Assembly (NCBI RefSeq): GCF_037975245.1
Contig: NC_092580.1
Location: 23,763,001 to 23,827,000 of the forward strand
Length of the DNA: 64,000 nt
From: Apostichopus japonicus
Taxonomy: Eukaryota; Echinodermata; Holothuroidea; Aspidochirotida; Stichopodidae
Direction: 5' to 3'
Positions within the stretch are counted from its first letter, which is position 1. The number at the start of each line of letters is the position of its first letter. Below are positions 26,019 through 38,200 of this stretch, piece by piece. Made by a program: the position numbers and the translations under genes. The notes under the pieces are model-generated. The model was given only the letters and a program-made list of their open reading frames with translations. It did not search any database and was not told where the DNA came from.

Positions 26019-26614
26019 TACTTTCAACCCAAACCTTTATCGTTAAGTACACGTTATAAAGCATTTTCACCATTGTTTGATAATTGTTTCTTTGTCTGAG
26101 CTTAAGAAACAAAACAATCTCTTTTGTTCGACTACATGTATGTCTTAAGATGACACTTAAGCGTTCTTTCTCAAGATTTTAAACTTTGTAGATTTACAAT
26201 GCTAACGTAAACACAGTGTTTTAAGATACAAAATGATTTTTGGTTTCTTATTTACAATACATAAACTGATTTTAATCTGCTCCAGTGTTTCCAGCGAAAC
26301 AAAGTAACTGTCAAGTTAAACACTGCTCACGATACAAAGTACTGACTGGATAAAAGGAAAAAGAATAGATAAAAGGAACAAGAATGGATTTGAGAATGCA
26401 TTATAACTGTCAGGATCTCCCTCAAAGACTGAGTTCACGTCATTTTTGTTTTGCTCAATGAAATGTTCAGTAATTGATACACCTACTAGTATACTAATCT
26501 CATTATTCCATTGGCCTATGTAGCGGGAAGGCATTTGAATAATTCAGGATGTTCTTGATTGTTATAGATTGGTTTCTTGTGGCATCTTAACTATTTAAAC
26601 TGCATATTTCTTTT

Positions 26615-27796
26615 ACATGTGGAGGGCCTTTTGCAGAAGAAAATTTGTATTGCATTGGCATTTCTTTACTCTGTGGAATGTTACAAATGTCATGTCACAA
26701 GGCACATATATTCTGCATCAATATACAATCCATTAGGCCCATATAGGGCCGCATTGGGCAACCTATTCTTTCTATCTGGTGGGACCTATGCAGAAGAAAA
26801 TTTGTCTTGCATTGGCAGTTCTTTAATCTGTGGAAAGTACCTTTGCATTTGATATTGGTTTTTTGTGGTACCAACTATGATTGATCATAGCCCATTTGGG
26901 GGCCATTTTTTTTAGTGTGTCTATTGGCCCCTTTGTAGCAGAAAATTTGTCTGGCATGATTATTTGCATAGTCTGTAAGATCAACCCGAACATTCTAAAC
27001 CGGTTTTGAGTAGTACCTTGCATATTTAATCTTGGTCAATGCTACGATAATGGGCATTTGGGCCATATTTAGGGGCGTCTGGAGGGCCCTTAGCAGCAGA
27101 AAATTTGTCTGGCATGGGCCATTCATTACTTTGTGGCATTCATGCATTAAGTTGACATTGGTTTCAAGTGGTACCTCGTTCGTTTGATCAAATTCATTTT
27201 AAGGGGCCCTTTTGGGGCGTCTGGCGGGCCCTTTGTAGCAGAAAATTTGTCTGGCATGATTATTTCCATAGTCTGTAAGGTCAACCCGAACATTCCAAAC
27301 CGGTTTTGAGTGGTACCTTGCATATTTAATCTGGGTCAATGCTACGATAATGGGCATTTGGGCCATATTTGGGGGCGTCTGGCGGGCCCTTAGCAGCAGA
27401 AAGTTTGTCTGGCATGGGCCATTCATTACTTTGTGGCATTCATGCATTAAGTTGACATTGGTTTCAAGTGGTACCTCGTTCGTTTGATCAGATGCATTTT
27501 TAGGGGCCCTTTTGGGGCGTCTGGCGGGCCCTTTGCAGCAGAAAATTTGTCTGTCATGGGCCATTCAGTACTATGTGGCATTCATGCATTAAGTTGACAT
27601 TTGTTTCAAGTGGTACCTCGTTCGTTTGATCAGATGCATTTTTTGGCCCCCTTTAACCGGCCCCATGGGCCACATGCAGCAGAGCGACCACGGCAGACGT
27701 CCACTTTTGGATATACTGGGTTTTTCCACAAATGTTCCAATACTCAGATATTGGTACCTCGTTCGTTTGATCAAAGTGCTCTGGGCTGCCGGTCTA
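26615..27796 (-). repeat. Right arm of foldback element, tandem units
   Basis: Inverted counterpart of the left arm, with the same A and B units. It has one additional diverged unit at its inner end (about 26615-26690, TTTTGCAGAAGAAAATTTGT) that the left arm lacks. Sequence agreement with the left arm is near-complete outside about 27100 and falls off inward. Confidence 0.85.
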
Positions 27797-28160
27797 TAAG
27801 GCAGTGGACTTGTGATCTAAGGATTACAGGTTCGAGCCCTGGCCAGATCATTGCGTTGTGTTCCTTGGGCAAGGCACTTTATCTCCATTGCATCTCTTCA
27901 CCCAGGTGTATAAATGGGGACCTGCGAGGTGACTTGTAAATAGAGTTGCATGCGCCGGTTTGTGGCTGCACCCTATGGGAAGTCCCCCAGGGGACATGTG
28001 GCTGTGGTGCACTGTGATGCCCCCGGAGAGATTGTTTGAATTGTGCACACTTTGGTGTGTAGGTGTGACAAGTTACCAATTACAAGGGTTAAGTACAGCG
28101 CAGCGAGACTTTATTGTAAGTTGCGCTATATAAGAACTGTTAATTATTATTATTATAATA

Positions 28161-29687
28161 ACTTGAATTATTGAATAACTTTGATATATGAAAATATTAC
28201 CTCTATTTAACACCTAAGACACATTAGTGATTTGCTTAAATTAATCAGTAGATCGTTAATGACAGGTTACTTAACCTGGCATCTAGGACAAATACTGCCG
28301 TAAGAAAACAACTGCTCTACCTACAGACATAATTTCATGAAATCTTGGCATGCATTGTAGCTTACATCGAGTTTTCTTGACTGCACTTGTGATTGGCTCT
28401 TTGGAGCAAAGTGGTAATAAGTATGAATATTTTTGGAGCTGTAATGCTGTTCAACCAATCAACGGTTCAGATGCAACATATCCCGTCGTAGTAGTAGTAG
28501 TATTCCCTTTAGGCAGTGACAGTTAATCACCTAAGTTCAGGAGATCTGGTCTTGATAACCATTTGAATCAGAGTTGTCTCATTACAATAAATTAATTGCC
28601 AAATTTCTATGTGTGATTCAACTGAATTTACCATCCTTTGAACATTAATTTCATAGAAGAGGGAATAAATCAACTGAAATTCAACTTGGAAGTTGGAACT
28701 TTCATTGTTTATTTGAAACTGGAGTGACGAATCAAACGTAAATCCTACCCTTACTACCGTACTGTACCAGCTACTGTACCAGTAGCTACCGTGAAAGAAA
28801 GCAAGTTGGACTGATCAATCGAATGGTAACTTGTAATGTTAAAACTTATAGTGTTAAGTGAATTGGTATGTAAGTACTGTTCTACTGTAGCCTAGGCGAT
28901 TAGTAGTACTAAGCTTAGCAATGGTAAAACCGCTCGATTCGCGGAACTAGCCCTAATATCAAACCAAATACAACGACAGAATTACGACAGTGGCGGTACC
29001 TCCGACAACAAAGTACTAAAAAGAAGCACAACAATCTTAGGTTAGGGGAATATTGAATACCCTTACATATATGAAAACTATATAGTTGCTAGGTTCAGGT
29101 TTGATTTATACCTATTTACAACAAATAGTAAGCTAAATTACCATTTTAAAGTGATTTTCTGAAGCAAAAGGTGGTTAAAATTGTTGACTTTTCGGAGTTC
29201 CCACGTGCCGGGTACGCTTTGCTTAACGGAGTCCAAACAAACAAAAATGATGCCCCTAAATTTTGATATTTTCATCTTCTACGCTTCATTTACATAAATT
29301 CGTCTCATATTAAAAAATATTAAATTAATTTAAATATATGAAAGTATATGAAATGGAGGACATGTATTTTTTGACTGATAAAATTAAATATTATTATATT
29401 ATTTAAGTGATATATACGAAAAAAATTTCTTTCCGGCAATATCACTCTACAGTGCACATCTATCTACAAATGTATACATCAACGCGAGTCTTAATCGTTG
29501 GGTTAGCTAGGCCTACACAATTTTCACTGTATTGCTGTTACCAAGCTTGAAACTCAATTGGTAAAGAAGATACATAAAGACTGACGCGATCCAACAACAT
29601 ACTACAACTGAACGCCTTCTTTGAAAACCGAAACTTAGGCAGGCTTCCCAGAAAGTGCCAATAAACCTTGTAACTTGTATTGACACC
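28161..29687. promoter_or_regulatory. Region between SINE and LSM8; should hold SNRPF first exon and divergent promoters
   Basis: No ORF of note. LSM8 starts at the right border on the plus strand, and the missing SNRPF 5' exon should lie here or slightly beyond on the minus strand. Possible minus-strand donors occur but none is decisive (for example near 29138, or AATGAG|GTATGT near 29750). A (TAG)n tract is near 28490. Confidence 0.35.
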
Positions 29688-32600
29688 ATGGCGAATGCAC
29701 TGGAGAGCTACATCGATCGTATCCTTTTCCAATACCATTTTCAGAAACATACCTCATTCATATCATAGCCTAGCCGGGTTGTAACACTGCAACAAAATCA
29801 GCATTAGCTAGGCTATGTAGCTTACATTTTAAAACTTGCATTTCCTGTCTCACCTGCTTCCAACATTGCACATACACAAAAAAAAAGCTTTGCTGCTTGT
29901 GCTATTGCATGAAACGTCTAGGGTGAACCACCTAGTAAACCCAAGTAAAAGGGCGCCAGTAGTCCATTTGAGTCCGTCAGGGGGGGCATCCGCCCCCCCC
30001 CCCTGACTGTATGGATGCTCCGCCACTGCCAGAAGGCTAACATTCCGATTATATCCACCAATTTTCTGCTAAATTATCAAATGTGTTAATGTTACCCTAT
30101 ATTCTCAAGGGTATGGTTCATAAGAGTTAACCATTCCCAGTTTAGCTGATAACAGATGAATTAAATGGTTGATGCTTTATAAAGTTGCACTTTGGTTGAC
30201 TGGTATAAACTTGTTGTAGCCTACATGGCCTATCTTACATTTGGAATGGCAGAATACAATATGCTTACCTTTCTGAATGGCAGGTTTTGCTAGGGACAGT
30301 TTTCAGACTTGTTTCATTTGTTGTCGACATATTGATTACCTTATTGCAAAAGTATTTTATTACATTGAAAAGTTGCTTATTACACAAAATGATCCTAATT
30401 GTGTATTTGATCTCAGAAATTTGGAAGTTTGCTGCTTTCTTGTTAAATTTCTTGCATCAATCAGCTGTGCCATAAAAGGTTGCATCTCCTCAGTGTCATT
30501 CCCCTCAAAGTTTCAAGGTTGCTGCGGGATTTCCTCTGGTATTGAAGCCTGGCACAGTAACCATGATAGCTGAGCCTTTGTCAAGATCGAGGCTTCTTGG
30601 AAACTTTACATAAATAATAACAAATAATAATTGTCATTTAGCCTTTGAAGAAGATCCTGCTAGGATCGAAACGTCAGGCCAACTTACTTTTACACAAATA
30701 ATGATAATCAGTTGTACTGTTTACGACGCTAAAGCGACCAGAAATGTGGAAGAAACCCACAAGGGCTTATGGATTACAACTTACACGTAGGGTGGCTTCC
30801 AATTCAACATTTTGTCTCAAATTTGGAATCTTTTACAATTTAGAATGTGATTTCAGATGGGAAAACCATCAGGTGTTCTTGGATGAAAAACCCACCTTAC
30901 TATATGACCCAGCTGGGTATTGAACCCAGAACCTCTTGCTTATAGTCTCATTGCTCTAAATGCCACTGCCTTTATCCACTCGGCCATAGCACCAGTATTG
31001 AATCTAACTGCAATGTAAATTAGATTTCACTGTTTTAATACTAAGTTGGTTACAAATTTGTAATATCTACCAATTTTCATTGTACAATGTATAATGCTCC
31101 ATTGCCAGTTGCAACACATGTCAAGCTGAAGTCTGAATTATTTTCAAAACTTTGCACTACGTATGGGTCAATAAAACATACAGGTGTGTATACATTACTG
31201 TGCTGATTGATGGATGGACAAATTATATACCCTTGACCTAAATTTTGCTCAGATACTGTTTCAGTGATTACAAATGATGGAAGACAGATAGTGGTAAATC
31301 AATCAAATTAATAACTATTATTTTGTTTCCCTTGCTTTTTTCTTTCCTTTTCTCTTATGTAACATTGATAGGATGAACCTAATGGTATGTCAATGTGAAC
31401 AACTGGCATACTTTATTGTTTGTAAGTAGTTGCTCCATATTAACACTTAAATTGTCTTTAATAGGTCGTAGGTCATTTGAAGTCAAATTGATATGAGACA
31501 TTAAGAAGAAATTGTTTTGACAAATCAATATGTCGATGGAACAGCGGTGTTTTATTCATGCTGGTTTGTCATTCCAATCTTCTGCTGTGATGTTGCACAA
31601 CAACAAGTTAACTTGAGTTTCAAGAACCCCATGTCATGCAAAGCAAGTGTTAGTTGAAGTTGTCATAGAGGACAATATTCAGTTTCCTGTGATACTTGAA
31701 CACCAAACAATACATATTTGTCTGTCCTCTAGTATCTCAGCTATGTTTTCCCTCCCTAATGTTTCCCAGATGACAGATACATATCCTACTGTATATTGAA
31801 CATATATCTGATAGATTCCCAGCAAAGTGTTCCCTTGTCTCCTTAACTGGTCTTCCCTGATATTTGTCTTTTAGCAAGCATCTTTCTTTTCTAAAATCTT
31901 TGAAGGGAACATTGAAAGGATTTGATCAAACTATAAATTTGATTTTGGACGAAAGCCACGAGAGGGTCTACAGCAATACACAAGGAGTGGAACAGGTTGT
32001 ACTTGGTCTCTACATTATCCGTGGTGATAACATGTAAGTGGTTTATATTATTTAAGGATCCAATTGTACAGTGGTCTCTTGCAGTACTTTTGTCATTAAG
32101 ATGGAATATATGCAGTCAAGTTGTTATATTGATTGGCTCTAATTTAGTTTCTAACACAATAGAAGACAAGAACTGAAAGTGTCTTTGTCAGTCAGTATTA
32201 GTGTCAGTGTGTCAATGGCATTGTCAGTGTTAGTGTAAAGACCATAAAAATGGTATAGAATGAGCATTTGATTAAAGCAACTGCACTCGCTGAATTTCAA
32301 AGGGGCAATGAAACTACTATAAAGCTCGAAGGGGTGAGAAGTTTGCTGTTGGTATTTCGGTTCTGTAAAACAGTCACACTTTGGTTTTGATATCCTTTTA
32401 GTCAGCAGTAATAATAATGATAACAAGTGTACAATGATAACACTTGATGGGATACCTGATTTAATATGTACTGGTTCCTTAGTCATACAAGCCTCAACCT
32501 CTTGTCCAGTTGCCCTCTTCAGAATTGCAGCTGAGCATTGTTGATAAGCAAGTGCTGTGGTTTTGTGAAGGTTAACTCTTGTTCTCTGCATTGCGAATTG

Positions 32601-33012
32601 GATGTAGGATGTGTTTGTAAATGTTATTTTCATTGGTCTCAAACAACCCCTGTGTGATTCACAAATGTACTGTACTGGTTTTGAATGGAATGCCTTCATC
32701 TCACTCAGTATTTGAGAAAGTGATCAGTTGTAGGGGTTCACTCTTTATAGCCAGACAGAGACACCTCGGGACAGTCTAGTCCAACAAGAGGAGTTAGAAG
32801 GATGATAACACTCTTGTCATGTCATTCACTTACAGGGAAAGCTTTTCAGATCATTGTACAACCTCTTAATCTATGGTGGTCACCAAATTAAATGATTTTT
32901 GCTTCTCTCTCTTTTCCGCAGAGCTGTCATCGGTGAAGTCGATGATGACACAGATAGTTCCTTGGATTTAAGTAATATTAAAGCAGAGCCGCTTAATCCA
33001 GTAGTACATTGA
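29688..33012 (+). CDS. LSM8: U6 snRNA-associated Sm-like protein LSm8, complete
   Basis: Four exons: 29688-29718, 31253-31293, 31906-32033, 32922-33012. They total 291 nt, giving 96 aa, the same length as human LSM8. LSm8 is the subunit that distinguishes the nuclear LSm2-8 ring, which binds the U6 snRNA 3' end, from the cytoplasmic LSm1-7 ring. The Sm1 motif spans VSVITNDGRQIV and GTLKGFDQTINLILDE; Sm2 includes GLYIIRGDNIAVIGE; the C-terminus KAEPLN is conserved. The N-terminus MANALESYID replaces human MTSALENYIN. Exon 1 is only 31 nt of coding sequence and its donor is GTATCCTT, a U12-type sequence (see separate entry). The gene is divergent from SNRPF. Confidence 0.94.
30639..30680 (+). 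ncRNA. Hammerhead-ribozyme-like motif, second copy (core mutated)
   Basis: GCCTTTGAAGA, then the GATCC/GGATC hairpin with TGCTA loop, then GAAACGTC and AGGCC. The first core base reads T instead of C (TTGAAGA), which should weaken cleavage. It is otherwise the same as the copy at 15084, and shares the downstream CTTACTTT. Confidence 0.45.
30772..30993 (-). mobile_element. tRNA-derived SINE (second family)
   Basis: On the minus strand it begins GGTGCTATGGCCGAGTGG (leucine/serine-tRNA-like A box) and continues to GGTTCTGGGTTCAATACCC (B-box region), then a tRNA-unrelated body ending near TTGGAAGCCACC. A second, interrupted copy is at 43480-43967. It lies in LSM8 intron 1, antisense. Confidence 0.75.
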
Positions 33013-35290
33013 CAGGACCTCCTTAGGAACCAACCAAAGGACATGAAGGATTCTTGAAAGTTGAAATTATTATGTCACTTGATCATTGTTGAGAAGTGTC
33101 ATATCACAGAGAAAGCTAGTTTGATGTCATTCAAGTGCATTTCAGTACTAGTGATGCACATGTAAATATTTGGTGATGAGTTTTAAACTTCCAGAATAGG
33201 CTATGATATGACAGACAAAACCACCAAGAGTATGTATAGTAAAAAAGTAGGGAATATCACTACAATTGTTGTTGGTTTTCAAATATAGTCTAGTCTATTA
33301 GCGATAACTGCACTGAGTACCTTAGTATGAAAAAAACTTACTGTGGTAACCGTGTTATCCATGTAAGTTATGAAGATTGCATTTGATAACTTGATATGGT
33401 TATGAAGATTTTATGGTTCAAAATAACGGTTGCTTTCAGATTTTGACTTGACTTGACAGATTCTTTACAAAGCTGTATCAAATTTTATATGAAAGGATGA
33501 TGTTGATTTCTCAGTTAGAGCCTTGTGAGAAAGTTTTGGCCATGGTAGAAGAGAATTGCATGTAGGGGTAGGTGAAGGGGGTTCAAACTAGAACCCTCCC
33601 CCAGGTCGGCCACCCATGGCTTTTGTGATGATGCACTATTAAAGTTGTTTAGTACAACTGGATGCCATTATCATCCTGAAATATTGTAATTTTTGTTATT
33701 CGAACATTTTAAATTTTCTGGTTTTTCCGAACACATTACCAATGGGAACAAACTACAGTTTAATTTTTTCAGCTAGTGATATTGTAACAAGGTCTTCTGG
33801 AATTTATTTATGAATCTTGTCCAACAGATTCACATTGTAATGGTCTCTCCCTTCGGTTCCACTTGACTGAGGAATAATATTGTTTATATTGTTCAAATCT
33901 TGTATTTAAAATCTTAAGGTAAGGTTAGTTTGCCAGGTGTATTATGAATACAATATTATCTGAAGAGGTTCATACAAGGAGAAAAACCTATCATTGATAT
34001 CCTTGATTCTTGACTTGGTCTTTCACTCAGGTATGATGTCAGTTTCTTTATAAATTTTAAAGCCAATACTCTTCTTTATATTAAAACTGCTACTGTTTTA
34101 AGGGATGTTTGCTTGGCTTCTCTAGCCTTGTAATTGAGTATATACCTGATACAGTGTGTAATATCCTAAATATGACTTTGTACAGTAACATCATAACTAG
34201 GTTAAGCAACATTTTTGCTGTCATTGATTTAGTGATAGGACAGGCCTTCAGTTGCCACAGAATTTAAGAACACAAAAAATTTAGATCAGACACCAAAAGT
34301 AACATACAACTCTCAGCAGCTACTGATGGTTTGCAACACAACATGTTCTACAATCTTCAACCTTTCCTTGAATAAAATCTGTCCTAAGATTGTAGCTTCA
34401 ACAATTAAATTTAATATTCCTTATCTCTCTCCAATTTTTTTTTCTCCCACAAACAGTAAAACTTGTGTTTTGCATTGCAAAAGAAAGAACGAAAATTGAA
34501 ATGATCCTTGTTTTCTCATATTTGTCTCTTGTTTATTTCTAGACATTATGATTCAATTATTGAAAGTGGGACCCATCTTAAGCCTGCGCTTGTCCACTAT
34601 GCCGTGTAACAGATATAGATAAAGCATTTTAGTCTATTGAGAATAATGCAACTCAAGGCTCTATAGAGCCAACTTAGTACAAAATTTTGCTTCCATTCTT
34701 CATACCCTCCGTCCTTGCCATCATCTATAAAGTGTTTTCTCGCTAGGGCTGAACATGGAGTTGTAAGTGAAAAAGATTAATAGGTGCTAATTTGTCGAAA
34801 AACATTCAGATACTGGAATTTGTGGGTGCTCCTTGAAATGAAAACCACCTTACCAATGCCCATGCTACCGATCTGCCTTCCTCCACCCTCTCCTCCAGAA
34901 TGAACCCTCTTCTACTGCCCCTGTTCAAATAGATCAGTTTTTATCTGTTACTTAGTAAATAATGTTGCTTCTACATAATACTAGAAGTAACGACGCTTCA
35001 TCGTTACTTCTCGGAAACGCCATATGTGATATTACGAGCGAGAAGTGATGGCACCCTCCCTTTATGGCAAAATGTAATCACCCGGTTCAATACCATGGCA
35101 AGGATGACGTCATCTTGTAAACAATATGGCGGCGACGTACACCAGCACTGTCAAGAGTTAGACTTCTTGAGCTTTTATGCTGCCTTATGGTGTTTTCAGA
35201 TTACTCGAAACTCTCATTTTAAACTTTTTGAACATGGGTTATTTTAAAAACATTCTCGCTGCGTAGACATCATTCTGTACTTGATGTATT
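33013..35290. other. LSM8 3' region and upstream region of the C2-domain gene
   Basis: No coding region recognised. A plus-strand AATAAA near 34373 is a possible LSM8 polyadenylation signal. The C2-gene promoter should lie just left of 35291. An 11-bp perfect stem with a 7-nt loop is at 34983-35011. Confidence 0.4.
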
Positions 35291-38200
35291 ATGGGTTCTG
35301 GGTCGAGTTCAACAGCAGCACCGTCTGGTCCAAGACCGCAGACTTCAATACCACCAATTAATTACAAATCAGACGATGCTAACGTCAATAGATTGGTCCA
35401 GAAGTTGTCAAGACAAAGCAAGAGAAGGAAATATCCGAACTCTACCATCGAAACTTCCGAAGATGACTTTGTGGAACGTCAAGCTAGGAATCAGGTTGAG
35501 TAACTTGGTTATCTTCAGTGTGTGGGCCTAGTTTTTGTAGCATCCAAAACAGTTACTAAGATGTAGTGTAACTTTGTAAGGCTATCACAATTGATCATGG
35601 TCGAATCCTGTCTATTCAATGATGTACATAATGGCCAAACATCAAAAAGTATGTGCATGGAGTCCTTATTCTCTGTGTATTCCATTCACTGCAGAAGCAC
35701 TGCAGAAACCCAAAATAAAGCCCTGGCTACATGTGGACACGTTTCGTTCATGACAGACTTCTAGGCTAGAGGTCATTGTTTAATTTGAATCATGTACACA
35801 ACATTTGTCAGTTTTGTTTTGTCTGTTCATCAACACATTACTGTAGTCTGTAGCTATGTTGGTACAACCAATTATTATTAAAGTTAGGCCTAGTCTAATG
35901 ACCAGCAAGCCGTGAAGAAAGGAGGATATCCTTATGAGAAAGAAAAACAAGATTACAGTATGTTGACCATTTCCTGAAATTCCAGACGAAAACAGAATGG
36001 AGCTCAGCACTATTATTAAAGAGGAAGATGTTTAAAAATTAGACTATGCAAACAGCAAATGCTGCAAATATTAGTGATCAAACAGGAAAACAATTTGCGT
36101 AGTGATGTTTGCCATATTGAAGATGTTGGTACATTTATCTCACAATGGAAACTGTGCATGTAGGTATAGGTATGGAAATTTGTACAATAATATAGGCCCC
36201 TAGGCCTATTTGTTTTCCCATAAAACAAGAAAAGTGTCCAATTCTTCATGACATAAATAATGATTGACTTTAAGAAAAAAAATCTAAAACAAAGAACAGT
36301 CTGGCCATGGTTTGTTGTTGTGATCAGATTGATGCATTACATTTCAAATTTAATTAGGCTATTCCCTTGGGATTAATTTCTCCCAAATAATTGAAAATTA
36401 ACCTAATTCAGTAAGAAAGTAGACTACCATTATTGTAAAGTAGCATGATGTAATGTGGCCAGTTCTCTGTCTGCAGTTTTGAATAACTGTGCTTGATATA
36501 CCACACTAGGGAACAAGTTAGTTGTTCAAAATTTTAGTAGCATTTTTGAAAGCTCTAAACTTTGTCCCTTATTTGGTTCCAGTGTAAGAACTCGTTGCTG
36601 TTCGAATCTCTGCACTTGTATAGCAACTTGCTCATTTTGCAGAGCATTTTACTTTGCGTTACATGATAATTATTCCATGAATGTATGGAAATTACTCACG
36701 TCTCGAGCTAGGATGTTCATTCCATCAATTGAAGGAAGGCTAAAATCCTCAGTCACACCATTCAATATCAAGGACTCAACTACAACATAAGCATAGCATA
36801 GCAGGAATTTGACTGTAGGATAAAAGCCTATAGTAGATCTTGACTTGTAAGTAAATAATATATGCAACAGGGTGTGCTGCTACTCCAATCCAATAAAAAT
36901 TTCTTATCACTGTAGAACAGGGCTTTAGGCAGCCAGCCTTCTTTTGCAAAGCTGGTTTCGCAAAATGACGGCATATTTTTCCGTGCACGGCTTGCAAAAT
37001 ATATATTAAGCCTTGCAAAGTTTTCTCAAGTTTTCAGTACAGAGTATGCAAATATGTCATCATGTTGCCCCAAAAAGGTAGGACACCCACTTTAAAAATC
37101 TGGACACCCATATCTACCATTTCTGCCTCAAATGAACCCTGCCGTGTTTTGAAAGTGTTCATTTGAAGATTGATTGCAGTTAGACAGAGATGTTGCAGAA
37201 CAGACCACTGCGATAATGTACTGTTATGAGTCATGGCTCGAGACACCCATTTTTCAAAAGGCAAAAGTGCTTAACTTTAACTTTTTGGTTTTCACAAGCC
37301 TGCTAGTGTTACCAGCAAAGAATACTATCTCAAAAGTAGCTTCTTTGAATCCCTCTTTTTGCATAAAGTGCGCTTAAGGAGCAAAAAGTTAAAACCTGTA
37401 AGATTTGATCTTTCTATTTATTTGTTTATGTTTATATGCACCCCATTGGGATAGTCAGTATCTTTCCTCATTGAATTTTCTTCATCATTTTCTTTCAGGA
37501 AAGTGTTTACATTCTCAAACAACTCTACAAAAGAATGGATCCTGCTGTCATGAAGACGATCGGCGAGGCAAAAGGAGAAGTGAAACTCTCTTTCAAATAT
37601 AACGAGAAGCGTGGTGCACTCCTTGTGAAAGTTGTCTGCGCTAGAGACCTCAGTGCCAAAGATCTACGGGGGAATACCATTGATCCATATGTTAAGGTAA
37701 ATTAGTGCCGGAGTAATTTCACGAAAACATAAACTTTATATCAACAACACTGTAGGGTGACCGTATTCTAATTACATGTTATAGGATACTTCAGTTCATT
37801 GATGTGTTGTAGTAACAAAAAATGGAAAAGTGAGTTACTAAAATATCAATTAAATATTATAAGTGATTAATATGTAGCCATTTTTGGGGAGTTTTTTTTT
37901 TAAATAGTTAGGTAAAAGGTTAACTTAAATCTTTCAAAATGTAGTTGTTCCTATCTCCACCTCCTATCTCCACCTGATAATAACTGCATGTCAATACCAG
38001 CACTATTGCCAGGATTTGCGGATTGTTGCAAGACGGTGAGAACCACTATCCTCCAGCCCTTGTACAGAAACTTCCACAATCTAAATTACAATCTACCTAC
38101 AGATGGAGTTGATACCAGATTCTAACCACGAGGGAACCAAATCGACTCGATTTGCCAGGAAAACACTTCATCCAATATACAATGAGATCTTTACATTTAA

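Larger units (their letters stand above)
23966..27796. mobile_element. 3.83-kb foldback DNA transposon-like element with tandem-repeat arms
   Basis: Termini are TAGACCGGCAGCCC at the left and its exact reverse complement at the right. Direct TAA copies flank it (23963-23965 and 27797-27799), as expected of a target-site duplication. The outer 600 nt of the arms are nearly identical: two mirrored ORFs (24198-24563 and 27564-27199) differ at only one residue. The arms are built of repeated units of about 140-155 nt sharing GACAAATTTTCTGCTGC and GGGCCCGCCAGACGCCCC. The core (about 24950-26680) is single-copy apart from a 46-nt hairpin. Foldback/Galileo-type elements have such long repetitive inverted ends; a 3-bp TWA duplication is typical of PIF/Harbinger. 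No transposase was recognised, so the superfamily is open. Confidence 0.8.
23946..28160 (+). mobile_element. tRNA-derived SINE, split by a foldback element
   Basis: The head GGGCGTTGTGGTCAGGGTAA (23946-23965) looks like a tRNA A-box region. The body resumes at 27797 with AAGGCAGTGGACTTGTG, a perfect B box GGTTCGAGCCC near 27830, then CCTTGGGCAAGGCACTTTATC. It ends GCGCTATATAAG with an ATT-repeat tail to about 28160. Joined across the insertion, the two parts read as one continuous tRNA-like head. The same core is present, reversed, at 43594-43876. It lies in a 5' intron of SNRPF, antisense to it. Confidence 0.75.
29719..31252 (+). other. LSM8: LSM8 intron 1, U12-type (minor spliceosome) intron
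   Basis: The donor is GTATCCTTTT, matching the U12 5' splice-site consensus RTATCCTT exactly. Sixteen nt before the exon lies the branch-site-like ACCCTTGAC (consensus TTCCTTRAY, matching at CCTTGAC), then the acceptor CAG. There is no polypyrimidine tract between branch site and acceptor. The intron also contains a SINE and a hammerhead-like repeat. Confidence 0.85.

Noticed and set aside
27797-27870. tRNA gene suggested by a perfect B box
   Set aside because: The sequence continues into a SINE body and tail and the A-box region is split by the foldback element, so it is a tRNA-derived SINE and not a tRNA gene.
29752-29770. SNRPF first exon (ATGAATGAG before GTATGT on the minus strand)
   Set aside because: The frame would join to the SNRPF exon, but it overlaps the start of LSM8 intron 1 and has no homology support, so the first exon is left unresolved.
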